A stretch of 64,000 nucleotides of DNA from Gaertneriomyces semiglobifer (taxonomy: Eukaryota; Chytridiomycota; Chytridiomycetes; Spizellomycetales; Spizellomycetaceae), in assembly GCA_025558075.1 (NCBI GenBank), contig JAHLKF010000006.1, positions 992,001 through 1,056,000 on the forward strand. Reading direction: 5' to 3'. The translations under genes were made by a program, and so were the position numbers. Positions 55,191-64,000 of the stretch are shown here, piece by piece (position 1 is the first letter of the stretch; every line of letters starts with the position of its first letter). The notes beneath the pieces were generated by a model. That model did no database searches. It was not told the origin of the DNA and saw only the letters and a list, made by a program, of their open reading frames with translations.

Positions 55191-56261
55191 ATGGAACTTC
55201 GACTTCTCATTCCTGCAACTGGCTCGTATGAGGATTGGAAAAGCATCCTCACTACCGAGGAAGCCTTGATCGCGGCACTCCCACTTGGAGAAATGATCTG
55301 TTAGTCCTCTGGTGGTTTCCTGAATTGCAGTCTCTCGTATCGTACTCCCATGTCGTAGCACTTGCTTGTGGAGGTGTTCCCCAAAATCTACTCCGTCGGG
55401 GACGACCGGATTCGTCGGCCGGACCATATGGCGGTCAAGGCCATTACCCTGGCCCGAAGACATTCTTGGCGTCCGACGCCATTTTGGGGTGTTATGCCCC
55501 AATTATCCGTGCCAACCACACGTTGGGGCCGGCGACAGAAACTGAGCTCAAGGAGCTGCGGGGATTTGTAGACGAGCAGCAGCACAGTGTGCACCTATCC
55601 TCACTGTGGCCAATGCAGGCCGTCTTCGGATGGCATAACCGGCGCGCGGGGGAGGAGCGCAAGATCTACCTCTATTCCCAAGTAAGTAACCTATGTTGAC
55701 TTCTGCAAATCAACAAATCCGCATTCTTACCTCACACTGTAGTTGGTATATGAGGCGGAGCAGGCCCGCCAACGTCCGTACCTACGGGACCGGATGGAGT
55801 TCTACCTCCTTGCGTTGGCAGTAACGTACTGCCACGAGTTTGCGCATATGCTTGGCACCATGAAGTGGGGGGTGTCGTATCAGACACCCACAGCTCTCAC
55901 GTTTGGAGAGAAGGACCTTGCCGCGGAGGGCGGGTTCTTCTGGGAAACCTCTGTGTTTGGGGGCAGAGTGGTCTTTTAAGCTCCTGTGGGACGTCCATTG
56001 GGTAGTGCGCCCGAATATCCCGGGGGTTGTCCCTCAGACATCCTCATGTTTATGTCTCTGAGGAAAAAAGAGCGACGTGCAAGAGGAGAATGCACACAAT
56101 TAGTTGAACTGACGGAAATAACAAGAGCAGCCATCATCAAGGCCAACCAGGACACGATTGTCAGTGGAGACTGGTCTGCTGTACAAGAATTGGTCCCGAA
56201 ATATCCCGCGCAGCCTGGAAAAGGCCTTGTTATTTCCGTCCGTTCATGTGGTGTCCTTTGA
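55191..56261 (+). pseudogene. HExxH-containing (zincin-like) gene interrupted by an in-frame stop
   Basis: Probable exons 55191-55299, ~55356-55681 and 55743-56261. The reading frame passes CYAPIIRANHTLGPATETE, RKIYLYSQ|LVYEAEQARQ, then VTYCHEFAHMLGTMKWG with a perfect HExxH zinc-binding site. It continues EKDLAAEGGFFWETSVFGG, where a downstream Glu could be the third ligand. TAA at 55977-55979 interrupts the frame, which then stays open for 93 more codons (GRPLGSAPEYPGGCPSDILM). In the middle exon a different frame (SVGDDRIRRPDHMAVKAITL, 55400-55457) looks more protein-like than the joined one, hinting at a frameshift. No usable intron removes the stop. It is homologous in layout to the gene at 58507. 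Family unknown; function as a metallopeptidase is not shown. Confidence 0.55.
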
Positions 56262-57801
56262 CGCCGTGCATCCCGGTTTGAAGGCCAGGATGATGCATCG
56301 ATTGTCAAGCCACGAATCCTTATGCCCAAGTGAAAGTACCGGCGCACGTTTGCACAGGTGTACTTTCATGGTGCTGATGCAAATGTGATTAATTGCCATT
56401 CAACTGTTGGGTCATTATCGGCTACCAGTTTACGAAAGTTGCGCTCCATGTTGCAAAGAACAAGTAGCTCACGCTGTCCGCCGCTGCAACTCAACGACCT
56501 TTGTAATCATGCGGGTTGCCGCCGTCGCTGATGCCATCACGGCAGTGGGCATGGTTATTGCACTGATGAATAGCACTGCATGCTGCATCAGGGGCATTGT
56601 ATTTGTTTGGTATGACAATGTATATGTATTGATAATAAAAGCACAGCACTCAATCTACATCCATAATCTCCTCTGCTCCAGCTCTCAATGACAGAGATTC
56701 TCGGGCCCTCAGTGAAAGGTGCTCAAACCCGCTGTGTGCCCCCACGGGCTGTTTCTCACCAGCAACATGACATGACCGCGAAGCACGTTGCAACTTCCCG
56801 TCGTATTCGACACCGACGTTTGCAGCGACAGCATAGCAGTGTTGACAATGAAGTGATGATGATCCGGTTTGTTAAAGCGGATGTCTCTATTCTGCTATTT
56901 GCAGGAAAAGCGGCAAGTTGGAGAACTTCCTACGCTCATGCAAAAGAAATTGGGCAAAGCTTGTTTACTGGTGACGAAGGCAATGAAGTTGACGTTATTA
57001 CGGCTCTCAAGGCTTTCGAAAGTAAATTCGATAATTACATTTCACGAACCAGCCACTCGACGGTGACCAAGCTATGTTAGCATCCATGATGTTAAACGGC
57101 TACGCTGCCTCACTTTGGGAATCTCGCACCAAGGGCAGTGAACTCTTTTCAATCGAATGGTTGGCCTTTTGGCACGCTTGCAGGGAAGAGTACACTGAAG
57201 CGGGATTCTGACGCGTCCAAACCACAGCGCATCCATGCGCCAGTAACTAAGCCAACTGAACCATGGGAACGTTTCTGTCAACGCATTCGGTATATATCCG
57301 TGTGAATGTCTCGTCGTACATGCTAATCTAGGAGCTCGATAGATGTCCTGGATGTGCAACGTTAATGCAATGCTGTCGCTCCTTGGAGACATCCTGTATC
57401 CCCGTAGGAGCGTCCTGAATTTGAACTTTCTCTCTGGGTGTGCGAACCAGTCAACACATGCAACCAATGTAACTTAAATTTTGAGTACTGACAAACTTTC
57501 TCAAGGTTGTAATGACATATGATTTGAAAGTAGCCTAGGTGCTTGCCAGAATCCTGATCCACCAGAGTTCGGGTTGACCCGTATCAGTACGTTCTTCCGG
57601 ATCCTGCCGGCGTCCGCTCGTCCTGTGAAGAAACACGTTATGAACTCATGCCAGCACATGCATCAAAGCGAATCCACTTAGTCTTCACAAGCCGTGCTAA
57701 ATACTGCGGCGATTCAGTTGGGCCACCAAGTACAGGAGCTTCGCGATCTAACAATATCAACAGTTGTCATCGTGTTGGACCCGACCCAAGCAAGGATAAA
57801 G

Positions 57802-57893
57802 GCATGGAGACACCCAAATTCACCATGAAAAGGCAGAGGGGACTGCCCGCCATGGGAGGGTTGGCGAATCATTTTTTCATTGGACAGCGACGT
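57802..57893 (+). repeat. Direct repeat copy 1 (~92 bp)
   Basis: Starts GCATGGAGACACCCAAATTC and ends ATTGGACAGCGACGT. It matches 58043-58132 almost exactly: one substitution (CCCGCC/CCTGCC) and two single-base length differences in G and T runs. Confidence 0.95.
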
Positions 57894-58042
57894 CCAGCGC
57901 CATGACATCAAGCCATACGTCTGAACCTGCAGTTGCCCAACAGGGATGCATGGAATCACCAGAGGTCAGGCTAGCCAGCCTATTGTTTAGAACCGGTACC
58001 ATTGCTCAAAACCCAGAAACAACACCGCGTATGCGGACAAAA

Positions 58043-58132
58043 GCATGGAGACACCCAAATTCACCATGAAAAGGCAGAGGGACTGCCTGCCATGGGAGGG
58101 TTGGCGAATCATTTTTCATTGGACAGCGACGT
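58043..58132 (+). repeat. Direct repeat copy 2 (~90 bp)
   Basis: Same orientation as 57802-57893, about 240 bp downstream. Flanks outside the repeat do not match, so this is not part of a longer tandem duplication. Confidence 0.95.
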
Positions 58133-58506
58133 GGTGCCCGCATAAGTGCTGAACTGTCTTTGACGGTCGGCGTTGTTCGGCCTCCTATGTGCCTGCATGT
58201 ACCCTGCAATACAAAAGATAAATCGTCGATTCGGCAGTTGGTTAGACGGGGGATAGATACAGACGTCGCAAGTACTTACATTGCGTGGAGATCAGAGGAA
58301 GTAGGGTCGTGGGGGTTGCAGAAGTTGGTCGGAACGGGTGGGAAACATTCACCACACCTCGTTTGGTTTGCACGAACGCGTATTGTGCCTGGGAAACCAC
58401 GCGAGATCTCACATGTGGCTGTGCAGTTCATGTAAATTTCCGCCGTGACACTTACTCTTGTTAGGATTTACTCTTATTCTTCTCCATGCTTTTGCTCTAA
58501 CTCAAC

Positions 58507-59777
58507 ATGTTCCTGAAGTCCGCTAGTCCATATGCCAAGCCCGGTATGGCCCTTCGGATGGCCATCGACCGGGTGAACCTGTTATTTCAACAATCACACC
58601 TTGCCAGTGTGTATGGCTTTCTTCTCCGTGGTATGGACGATAAGGCTTTGCAGACACAATTACTTGAGGGCAGTATTGCCACCATTCCCGCCTCAGCGGA
58701 GAAGCTGAAAGAAGTTGAACACGCTTTGGCTGACGGCGTACACGTTACAACCACGACCCCAGAAGAATATAACGGGAACGTGTTGCATAATTCGACTTCG
58801 GAAAGTCCAGACTTGTTCACTGAAGGGGATGAATATATGATGGGATGGTATCCCAAGGCCTCAACCTGGAGCCCCCGCTCAATTTTCATTAATTCTTTGG
58901 TGAGTACACGATATTTAGCATTCTATCCCATTTTGCTATGTATTTGTACGTATTTGTTCATGCTTGCATTATTAGTACTTGGATGCTCAGTCTTCCATTG
59001 ATCAAACGTCCAGGCTTACAGCTCTCCTGATATGCACCTTGATCCATGTGATCGCCCACCTCGTCACTGACGTTTTTGATAAGGCGTTGCCCATGCGCTG
59101 GATCCCTGACGACGAGCCTTCGTTGGTCCGTAAATCGCGGGATGTCTTGGAGTTGGCGCTATTTGGTGGCATCCGTCTTAAAGGGATCAGACTGGCAGAT
59201 TCGTACAAGGCAAGTGTTTGTCGTGCATGGTGCTTGCTCTACATTTTGTATGTTTGCTAATAGACCTCGCGACAATATAGGTGGGGGCTATCGTAGCCAG
59301 AGTATACCCGGGCGGACACGAGGTTGCCTTGATGGACTCCGAGATCGCTGCGATCCTTGAAGGTGTGATGCTTTGTCGGACGGACTGCTTTCTATATCTC
59401 TTTCTAACGTAATACATCCAGGATCCTTCCCTTGGAACAACAAGTTTGAGGCGGTGAAAATTCGTCTTGCTAGCCCAGTCTCGGCCAGCCGGTTAGCGAT
59501 TCGTCAATGTGGCGTGTTCCAGAAATCGCAAAGTACCAGACCGCTCGGTGGTGGGAAACCCGCCGTGACCATTCCGGATACTAGGGACGTACGGGATCGG
59601 TTCTTCGACGAGAACACTTTGCGTAGGCTTACGGACGCGAGACAAAAAAGGATTGCGGCGAAACAGCAGGGAACGACAGGCGAAGGTGATAGTTCAGCAC
59701 CAGGGTGTACCAGTTATAGCACCGCGCGTAGGGTTATTTACAACTATCAGTTCCCGAGAGCTGCGTTTGCGGGGTAA
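58507..59777 (+). CDS. Paralogue of the HExxH-like family with degenerate active site, 4 exons
   Basis: Predicted 354-aa protein. Exons: 58507-58899, 58976-59209, 59281-59362, 59422-59777. The N-terminal 130 residues are helical (PGMALRMAIDRVNLLFQQSH, LASVYGFLLRGMDDKAL). The segment GWYPKASTWSPRSIFINS and the hydrophobic ALLICTLIHVIAHLVTDVFD align with GWHNRRAGEERKIYLYSQ and ALAVTYCHEFAHMLGTMKW of the gene at 55191. LELALFGGIRLKG matches WETSVFGGRVV. The zinc-site Glu is replaced (HVIAH), so it is probably not a peptidase. Intron 2 uses a GC donor (AAG|GCAAGT at 59210). The C-terminus ends VIYNYQFPRAAFAG. No family recognised; no signal peptide is evident. Confidence 0.7.
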
Positions 59778-59908
59778 GTCGAGTGCAGAACACTAATCGC
59801 CCGAGACTGAAGGTCGAGGGCTATTCTACACTGCACCAGACCACCAAGCAGCAGTTCGAGGGCACTGATAGTCGTAAATAGCCCGTACCAAGCGTGCTAT
59901 AACTTATT
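59699..59908. repeat. Imperfect inverted repeat (arms ~59707-59755 and ~59850-59908)
   Basis: The end of the preceding gene (AGTTATAGCACC ... GGGTTATTTACAACTATCAG) is repeated on the minus strand (AGTTATAGCACG ... GGGCTATTTACGACTATCAG) after about 95 bp. Identity is roughly 80% by eye. Confidence 0.75.
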
Positions 59909-60522
59909 AATGCCTCTTTGGAGGACTTCAAGGGGATGAACAGACGATTCATAATTATCACTATGGAAGGCAACGCTACAATCGGAAGCAATTTGAGCAG
60001 CACTGGCAGCACTAGCACTAGAGCTGCTCCCAGTTGACTCCTGATTGCAATCCTAATGATGTTCTGTCTGCGTTCGATAATTGTGACCTCGCTGGATTAA
60101 CTTGAGCCTGCAACAGTCCGAAATGCCGCAAGGATCTGAGCTTCACCATTACTGCTAATTGCGGTTAGCTTTAGATCAAAGACATACTCATGTGTACACT
60201 CGTTTTTCCCACGTCTGTCGTCGAGACACGATCAATTGTCAAGGCTTTATGATTCAGAGAAAGCAAACTCTCATTACACCTCCACAGCAAATGAGGAGGA
60301 CGATTGAGGTGGATTTCCGCTCAAATCCTGTGGGAAAACGGACAGTGGCGACTTGAGCCTCACTTTTTCCCGAGTCCGGTGAGAAACTTGCACTAGCCGT
60401 CGATTCTCTTTCCCGTAGAGATAAGTAGAGAACAACCCATAACATATAAACGCCGTTTGATAATATTTACAAGTGCTATGATGTCGTCCCGTGCTGACTA
60501 TGCTACAGACTATGATATCAGA
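59778..60522. other. Convergent intergenic region with relic sequence
   Basis: 745 nt between the degenerate HExxH paralogue (+) and the CSC1-like gene (-). Apart from the inverted relic near its left end, no gene is supported. AACATATAAACG near 60440 is A/T-rich. Confidence 0.45.
59824..59905 (-). pseudogene. Inverted 3' relic of another family copy
   Basis: On the minus strand, a frame ending near 59824 encodes AIYDYQCPRTAAWWSGAV then stop, homologous to the C-terminus VIYNYQFPRAAFAG of the gene at 58507. Stops appear in the same frame upstream (TAATAAG near 59905), unless that AG is an acceptor. I could not extend the gene further, so it is called a fragment. Confidence 0.5.
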
Positions 60523-63500
60523 TCAGCTCATACTTAGATGCGCCCAACTCGTTAATCCGTCAACAATACTCATGACTCTCCGGGCCACGCCAGTCGAATC
60601 CCGTCGTCTTCGCCCACGTGGAAAGCCAGGAATATCCCGAGGTTCATCGCCGTCCTCCGCTAGTTCCAAATTCGAATCATCATTTAGCTCCCACACACCG
60701 ATACGTTGGCGACCAACTATTCGCCGGTACAACCCCATTTGCCCTGTTTTTTGTGCCTCTCGTGCTTCTTCCAGTCGGCGTGGTTGGCCAGCTCCGGGTA
60801 TCCAAGCAACGGGTAACCGACCTATTAGTGCGGGATGAAGATACGTATGCAACTGTAAATCATCACCATCGGATATTGGGGCGCGAGCGTCATCGTGGGT
60901 AGATATAATAGATGTTGCCGAAATGAATGGCGCATCCAGTACACCCGGGACGCGAGTCATGGGCGGCTCCAGGTGACCAGCTCGCTGTGATTCTTCATCT
61001 GATTCGTTATCACTTGGGGTGGGAGAAAGTAAATGTTGAGACTCTTCTATCTCGACCGAGTTTTCAAAGAGCGCCATGGACGTATCTGTCCGGTCTGTTC
61101 CATCGTATTGACTGAAGTAGCTGGTGGGTCTAACCGGTGACGTTGCGTGTGAGGATGTCGGAGAAGCTAAAGCGAGGTCTTCACGACCCACATCTCCGTC
61201 AAGCCGGTCGGTTAGACTTACACTCAATCTTCCATCACTGGGCTGGGCGAGCCCATCAAAGCTGCCGTAGCTTGCACCACGCCCTGTACCACTTGTCCCG
61301 GGGTTGCTAATGCTCACCCGTCGTTGGCGCCCTCGAATAGCTTTGATGCTTGTCCGCTTACTCAAACGTCGCTCCCTTTCTTCGCGCTTCGTGAGCGGTC
61401 CCAACTCTTTTCCTGTCAGCTGTTCACCTACAACCACTCCTTCGCCGTTTCCGTTCAAACCCACTTCGTTCACATTGACGCGGTTGAGTTCTCGCGCAAC
61501 TTTGCCGACAATATCCAATGACGGATATTCCATCAGTTTCTCAAAACCTTGCCGCAACCACCAAAACATCAAACTCGTGATCATCAACAATGGCATAACG
61601 CCGATGACCATCTGTACATAACCACTCCACTTAAGAGGCTTATCATTCTTGTCGAGACTGTCCATATCAGGGTGTGCAGGTGCGTCGGACCACTTGATCC
61701 CGGTACCCGCTTTGAGAGCAAGAACACCCATCATGGTGCACTGCATAATAAAGATGCCCACTAGACACCGACGGATTGCCATAGGAGCGTGAGAACCAAG
61801 AGTTTCATAGGTTGGAATATTCACATACAGCAGCATATACTACAATATCGAACCAAGGCTTTAGTTAAGGACGCTTTGAGCGCATCAAGATATGTACCGT
61901 ACCTTGTAAACCACTCCAACACCAGCGAAAAAGCCGGTACAAAATGCCAGTATCATCGGACTCACGACTCCATACACAACACCGACACAAAAAATTAATA
62001 TCGGAACTGGGTAAACAGTTCCATAGTTGATTCGGAAGAAGACCGACGGATAGTAGGCATTGGATAGCTGACGCGGCGTTGAAGACGAGGTGATAGAGGC
62101 GTACATGCGGGTCATTGATGTGGCGAGCAGCGGAAAAAGGAGCAGCAATTGTAGAGGAGGCACCAGTGTGGATTGGAGGAGAACATATGAAATCTGAAGT
62201 GGAGAGGCTGAGGGTACGAGACTTCCTAGAGCATCGATGATCTCTCCAGGCCCATGTCTGACAACGTCCACTGCGCTCTGCCAAATTTTGCTAGCAACCG
62301 TCTGAACCAGCAGAACGTTCCAAAGCTGATAGAAAAAATATTTTCCAAGTACACTCTGGTCAATCCACGACTGCGCCTCAAGCCCTTGCAATTGAGCAAG
62401 CAAAATAAGTACACCAGGAAGCGACGAAGTCCACGCTGCCGTGACTATCGTGGGAATCACAGATTGTATAAACTGCGTGGTCGTAGGCGATAGCTGCTGT
62501 AAAAGCTGTTTCAAACCGGGAAATGTCTCCTGGAGATTGTCCAAACTGATCAACGCCGAAATGGCTGACACAATGATGGTCGAAAAGAACACCAACATAA
62601 ATTGGGTCGACACGACGATCAGGGAACGGAACATTTTGATGTAACTGTCGGCACCCTTCGACGAGAGGTTGACCCAGAACAGGTCGCGCGGCTCCGGCGC
62701 AGATCGCACCATGCACGCGAAGGGGCGGCGATGAATAAGCGCCTGTGATGCAAGGATCGCGGATTCAGGTGACTCGAACGTAACAAATCCGGCGCTGGTG
62801 GGTGCACTGTTTTCCGGTGACCGACGCAGTCGGGAGACCCTTTGATCCCAAAACTTATACCTCTCTGCATAATACTCGGCGGAGCTTACTGTCGCGCCGA
62901 GAAGACCCAGGAAGCCCGTCCGATGTTTCGGCCGCTGAGAAGGAGGTAGTGCCGAAATGCGAGACATGAGCTCGAATACGGAAGGATCCTCGGTGTCAAG
63001 TGTCAGGGGTGAGAGTATAGAGTCCTCGGATGAGTATACTGGTAACCGAACCGGCCGCTTGGCCGCATTTCGCATGGCTTGTGCATAAACTGTTTCCAGC
63101 TGAGTCAGATAGTACTCCCGTCTGGAGACAGCTTCGCGCAAATGTGTCCATTTTCTGCAGATCACAACGTTTTCCACTTTGCCGATTCCAAGCCCTTCAA
63201 AATAACTGGCCAAATCCACCTCATGCCGTAATTCGCGAGGTATCCCAAAAACAATGATAGATCGCATCTCAATCTTGGACATTTGCGTTCTGCGAAGCAT
63301 TTGCTCGATATACTCTTGCTTCAATTCGACAATGCCGCGATAAAATTGTATCAAGTAGGCGTAGGCAATGAAGCTGAAAAGCCACGTAAAAAATAGGTGG
63401 ACATACAAGAACTTGCTTTGATACGGAACGTTCTCAACAGTCAGTGCTCGAACGAAAATGTCCTCATAAAGAATGCCGGTTGAATTGGCGTACGCCTCTG

Positions 63501-64000
63501 GAGACGGCGGATTGGCGTAATAGTTTACTGGCGCAATGAACAATAGACCAAGCACTGAGAGGCAGAGAAAGAAGTGACGACAGGAGCGAAAGAAGCGGAG
63601 GAGAATGACCCCATCTAATCCGACCGTGGTAATCAAGACTGACTCTGGGAACGATAATAGTGTTGGCAACCAAGTAAAATAAGTATTCGGAAGCTTCGGT
63701 GGGCGGCCTCTTGATTCGGGAAGATTATAAAAGATTGTGTATGAGCCAACTCTGTCCAACGGAGGGTTTGTACAAGAGTACTCTCACTCACCCACTCAAA
63801 CACGATCTTGGGGCATAAATATCCTTGAATCGTAACCGTCCCCAGCAAAAAATCAGAAGACTCAACATCCCGAACCCCATGAAAGTCGCCAGCGGTACTA
63901 TGATGCCTGTCCTGCCCTTATGCGGTGCTGAGCCAGTAGGTGGGGATTCCCCACTGTTTCTCCCAACGTTTGCGGCATAACTGTTCTCAACATCATCGAA
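60523..64000 (-). CDS. CSC1/OSCA/TMEM63-type cation channel, 5' end outside the window
   Basis: Three exons seen: 64000-63792 (partial), 63751-61903 and 61839-60523, about 1,125 residues. The first exon has a membrane span (FMGFGMLSLLIFCWGRLRF) followed by the CSC1 signature start FKDIYAPRSCLS. Exon 2 has VGLDGVILLRFFRSCRHFFL, the cytosolic RNA-recognition-like part (SIIVFGIPRELRH, PTSAGFVTFESPESAILASQ) and the channel core (DLFWVNLSSKGADSYIKMFR and following spans). Exon 3 has the last spans and a long Ser-rich, acidic cytosolic tail. This family forms mechanically or osmotically gated Ca2+-permeable channels. The N-terminal first span and start codon lie beyond position 64000. Confidence 0.92.

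Larger units (their letters stand above)
56262..58506. other. Gene-poor accessory stretch
   Basis: 2.2 kb between the two HExxH-family copies. Open frames are short and in conflict. The best is 56688-57080 (+), where an acceptor-like CTATTTGCAG at 56894-56903 could start a helical piece (EKRQVGELPTLMQKKLGKAC), but no full gene can be built. It contains the direct repeat described separately. Gene decay is a reasonable inference. Confidence 0.5.

Noticed and set aside
55380..55500. Alternative frame SVGDDRIRRPDHMAVKAITL as the true middle exon of the HExxH gene
   Set aside because: It cannot be joined in phase to the first exon or to the downstream frame without a frameshift; it is mentioned as a sign of decay but not called.
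56688..57080. Plus-strand open frame of 130 codons in the gene-poor stretch
   Set aside because: Two frames compete, an acceptor-like site lies inside, and no upstream exon or domain could be found. Kept only as a note in the intergenic entry.

Overview
The window is nuclear DNA of an intron-rich fungus, most likely an early-diverging, chytrid-like lineage. This placement is inferred from gene content, not from any search. The evidence is short spliceosomal introns (about 50-90 nt, mostly GT-AG with a few GC-AG), dense gene packing, and fungal core genes (ATG13, NPR2, CLASP/Stu1, SLMAP/Far10-like, CSC1). These sit beside genes absent from the model yeasts and usually missing from Dikarya: a full-length DNA polymerase theta, an MMACHC-type cobalamin-processing protein and an animal-like MDC1 (FHA plus tandem BRCT). 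Exon structures were read by hand by joining splice sites that keep frame; where given, lengths follow from those joins.

Layout. 0-10.4 kb: arrestin-like adaptor (-), fatty aldehyde dehydrogenase (+), GCK-III/Ste20 kinase (-), METTL25-like protein (+). 10.9-21 kb: Cu+-ATPase (+), NPR2 (+) tail-to-tail with ATG13 (-), AIP/FKBP-TPR cochaperone (-). 22-33 kb: a disordered protein of unknown role (+), POLQ (+), MMACHC-like (-), MDC1-like (-). 33.4-42.8 kb: AP-2 mu (+), MATA-type HMG-box factor (-), a membrane protein with a Thr-Pro-Ser repeat stalk and leucine-rich ectodomain (+), a small unknown protein (-). 43.5-54 kb: MHYT 7-TM protein (+), FHA protein (-), CLASP (+). 54.2-60.1 kb: a TenI/ThiE-like protein (-), then an accessory-looking stretch with two diverged copies of an HExxH-like family (one interrupted by an in-frame stop, one lacking the catalytic Glu), an inverted relic of a further copy and a recent ~90-bp direct repeat. 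60.5-64 kb: a CSC1/OSCA channel (-) running off the right edge.

Functional themes. NPR2 and ATG13 both belong to nutrient/TORC1 control of autophagy and share one 86-bp intergenic gap. POLQ and MDC1-like both act on DNA double-strand breaks and are separated only by the cobalamin gene. Arrestin-like adaptor and AP-2 mu both serve endocytosis. The most unusual material is the 55-60 kb paralogue cluster and the repeat-stalk membrane protein. No rRNA, tRNA, CRISPR array or intact transposon was recognised.
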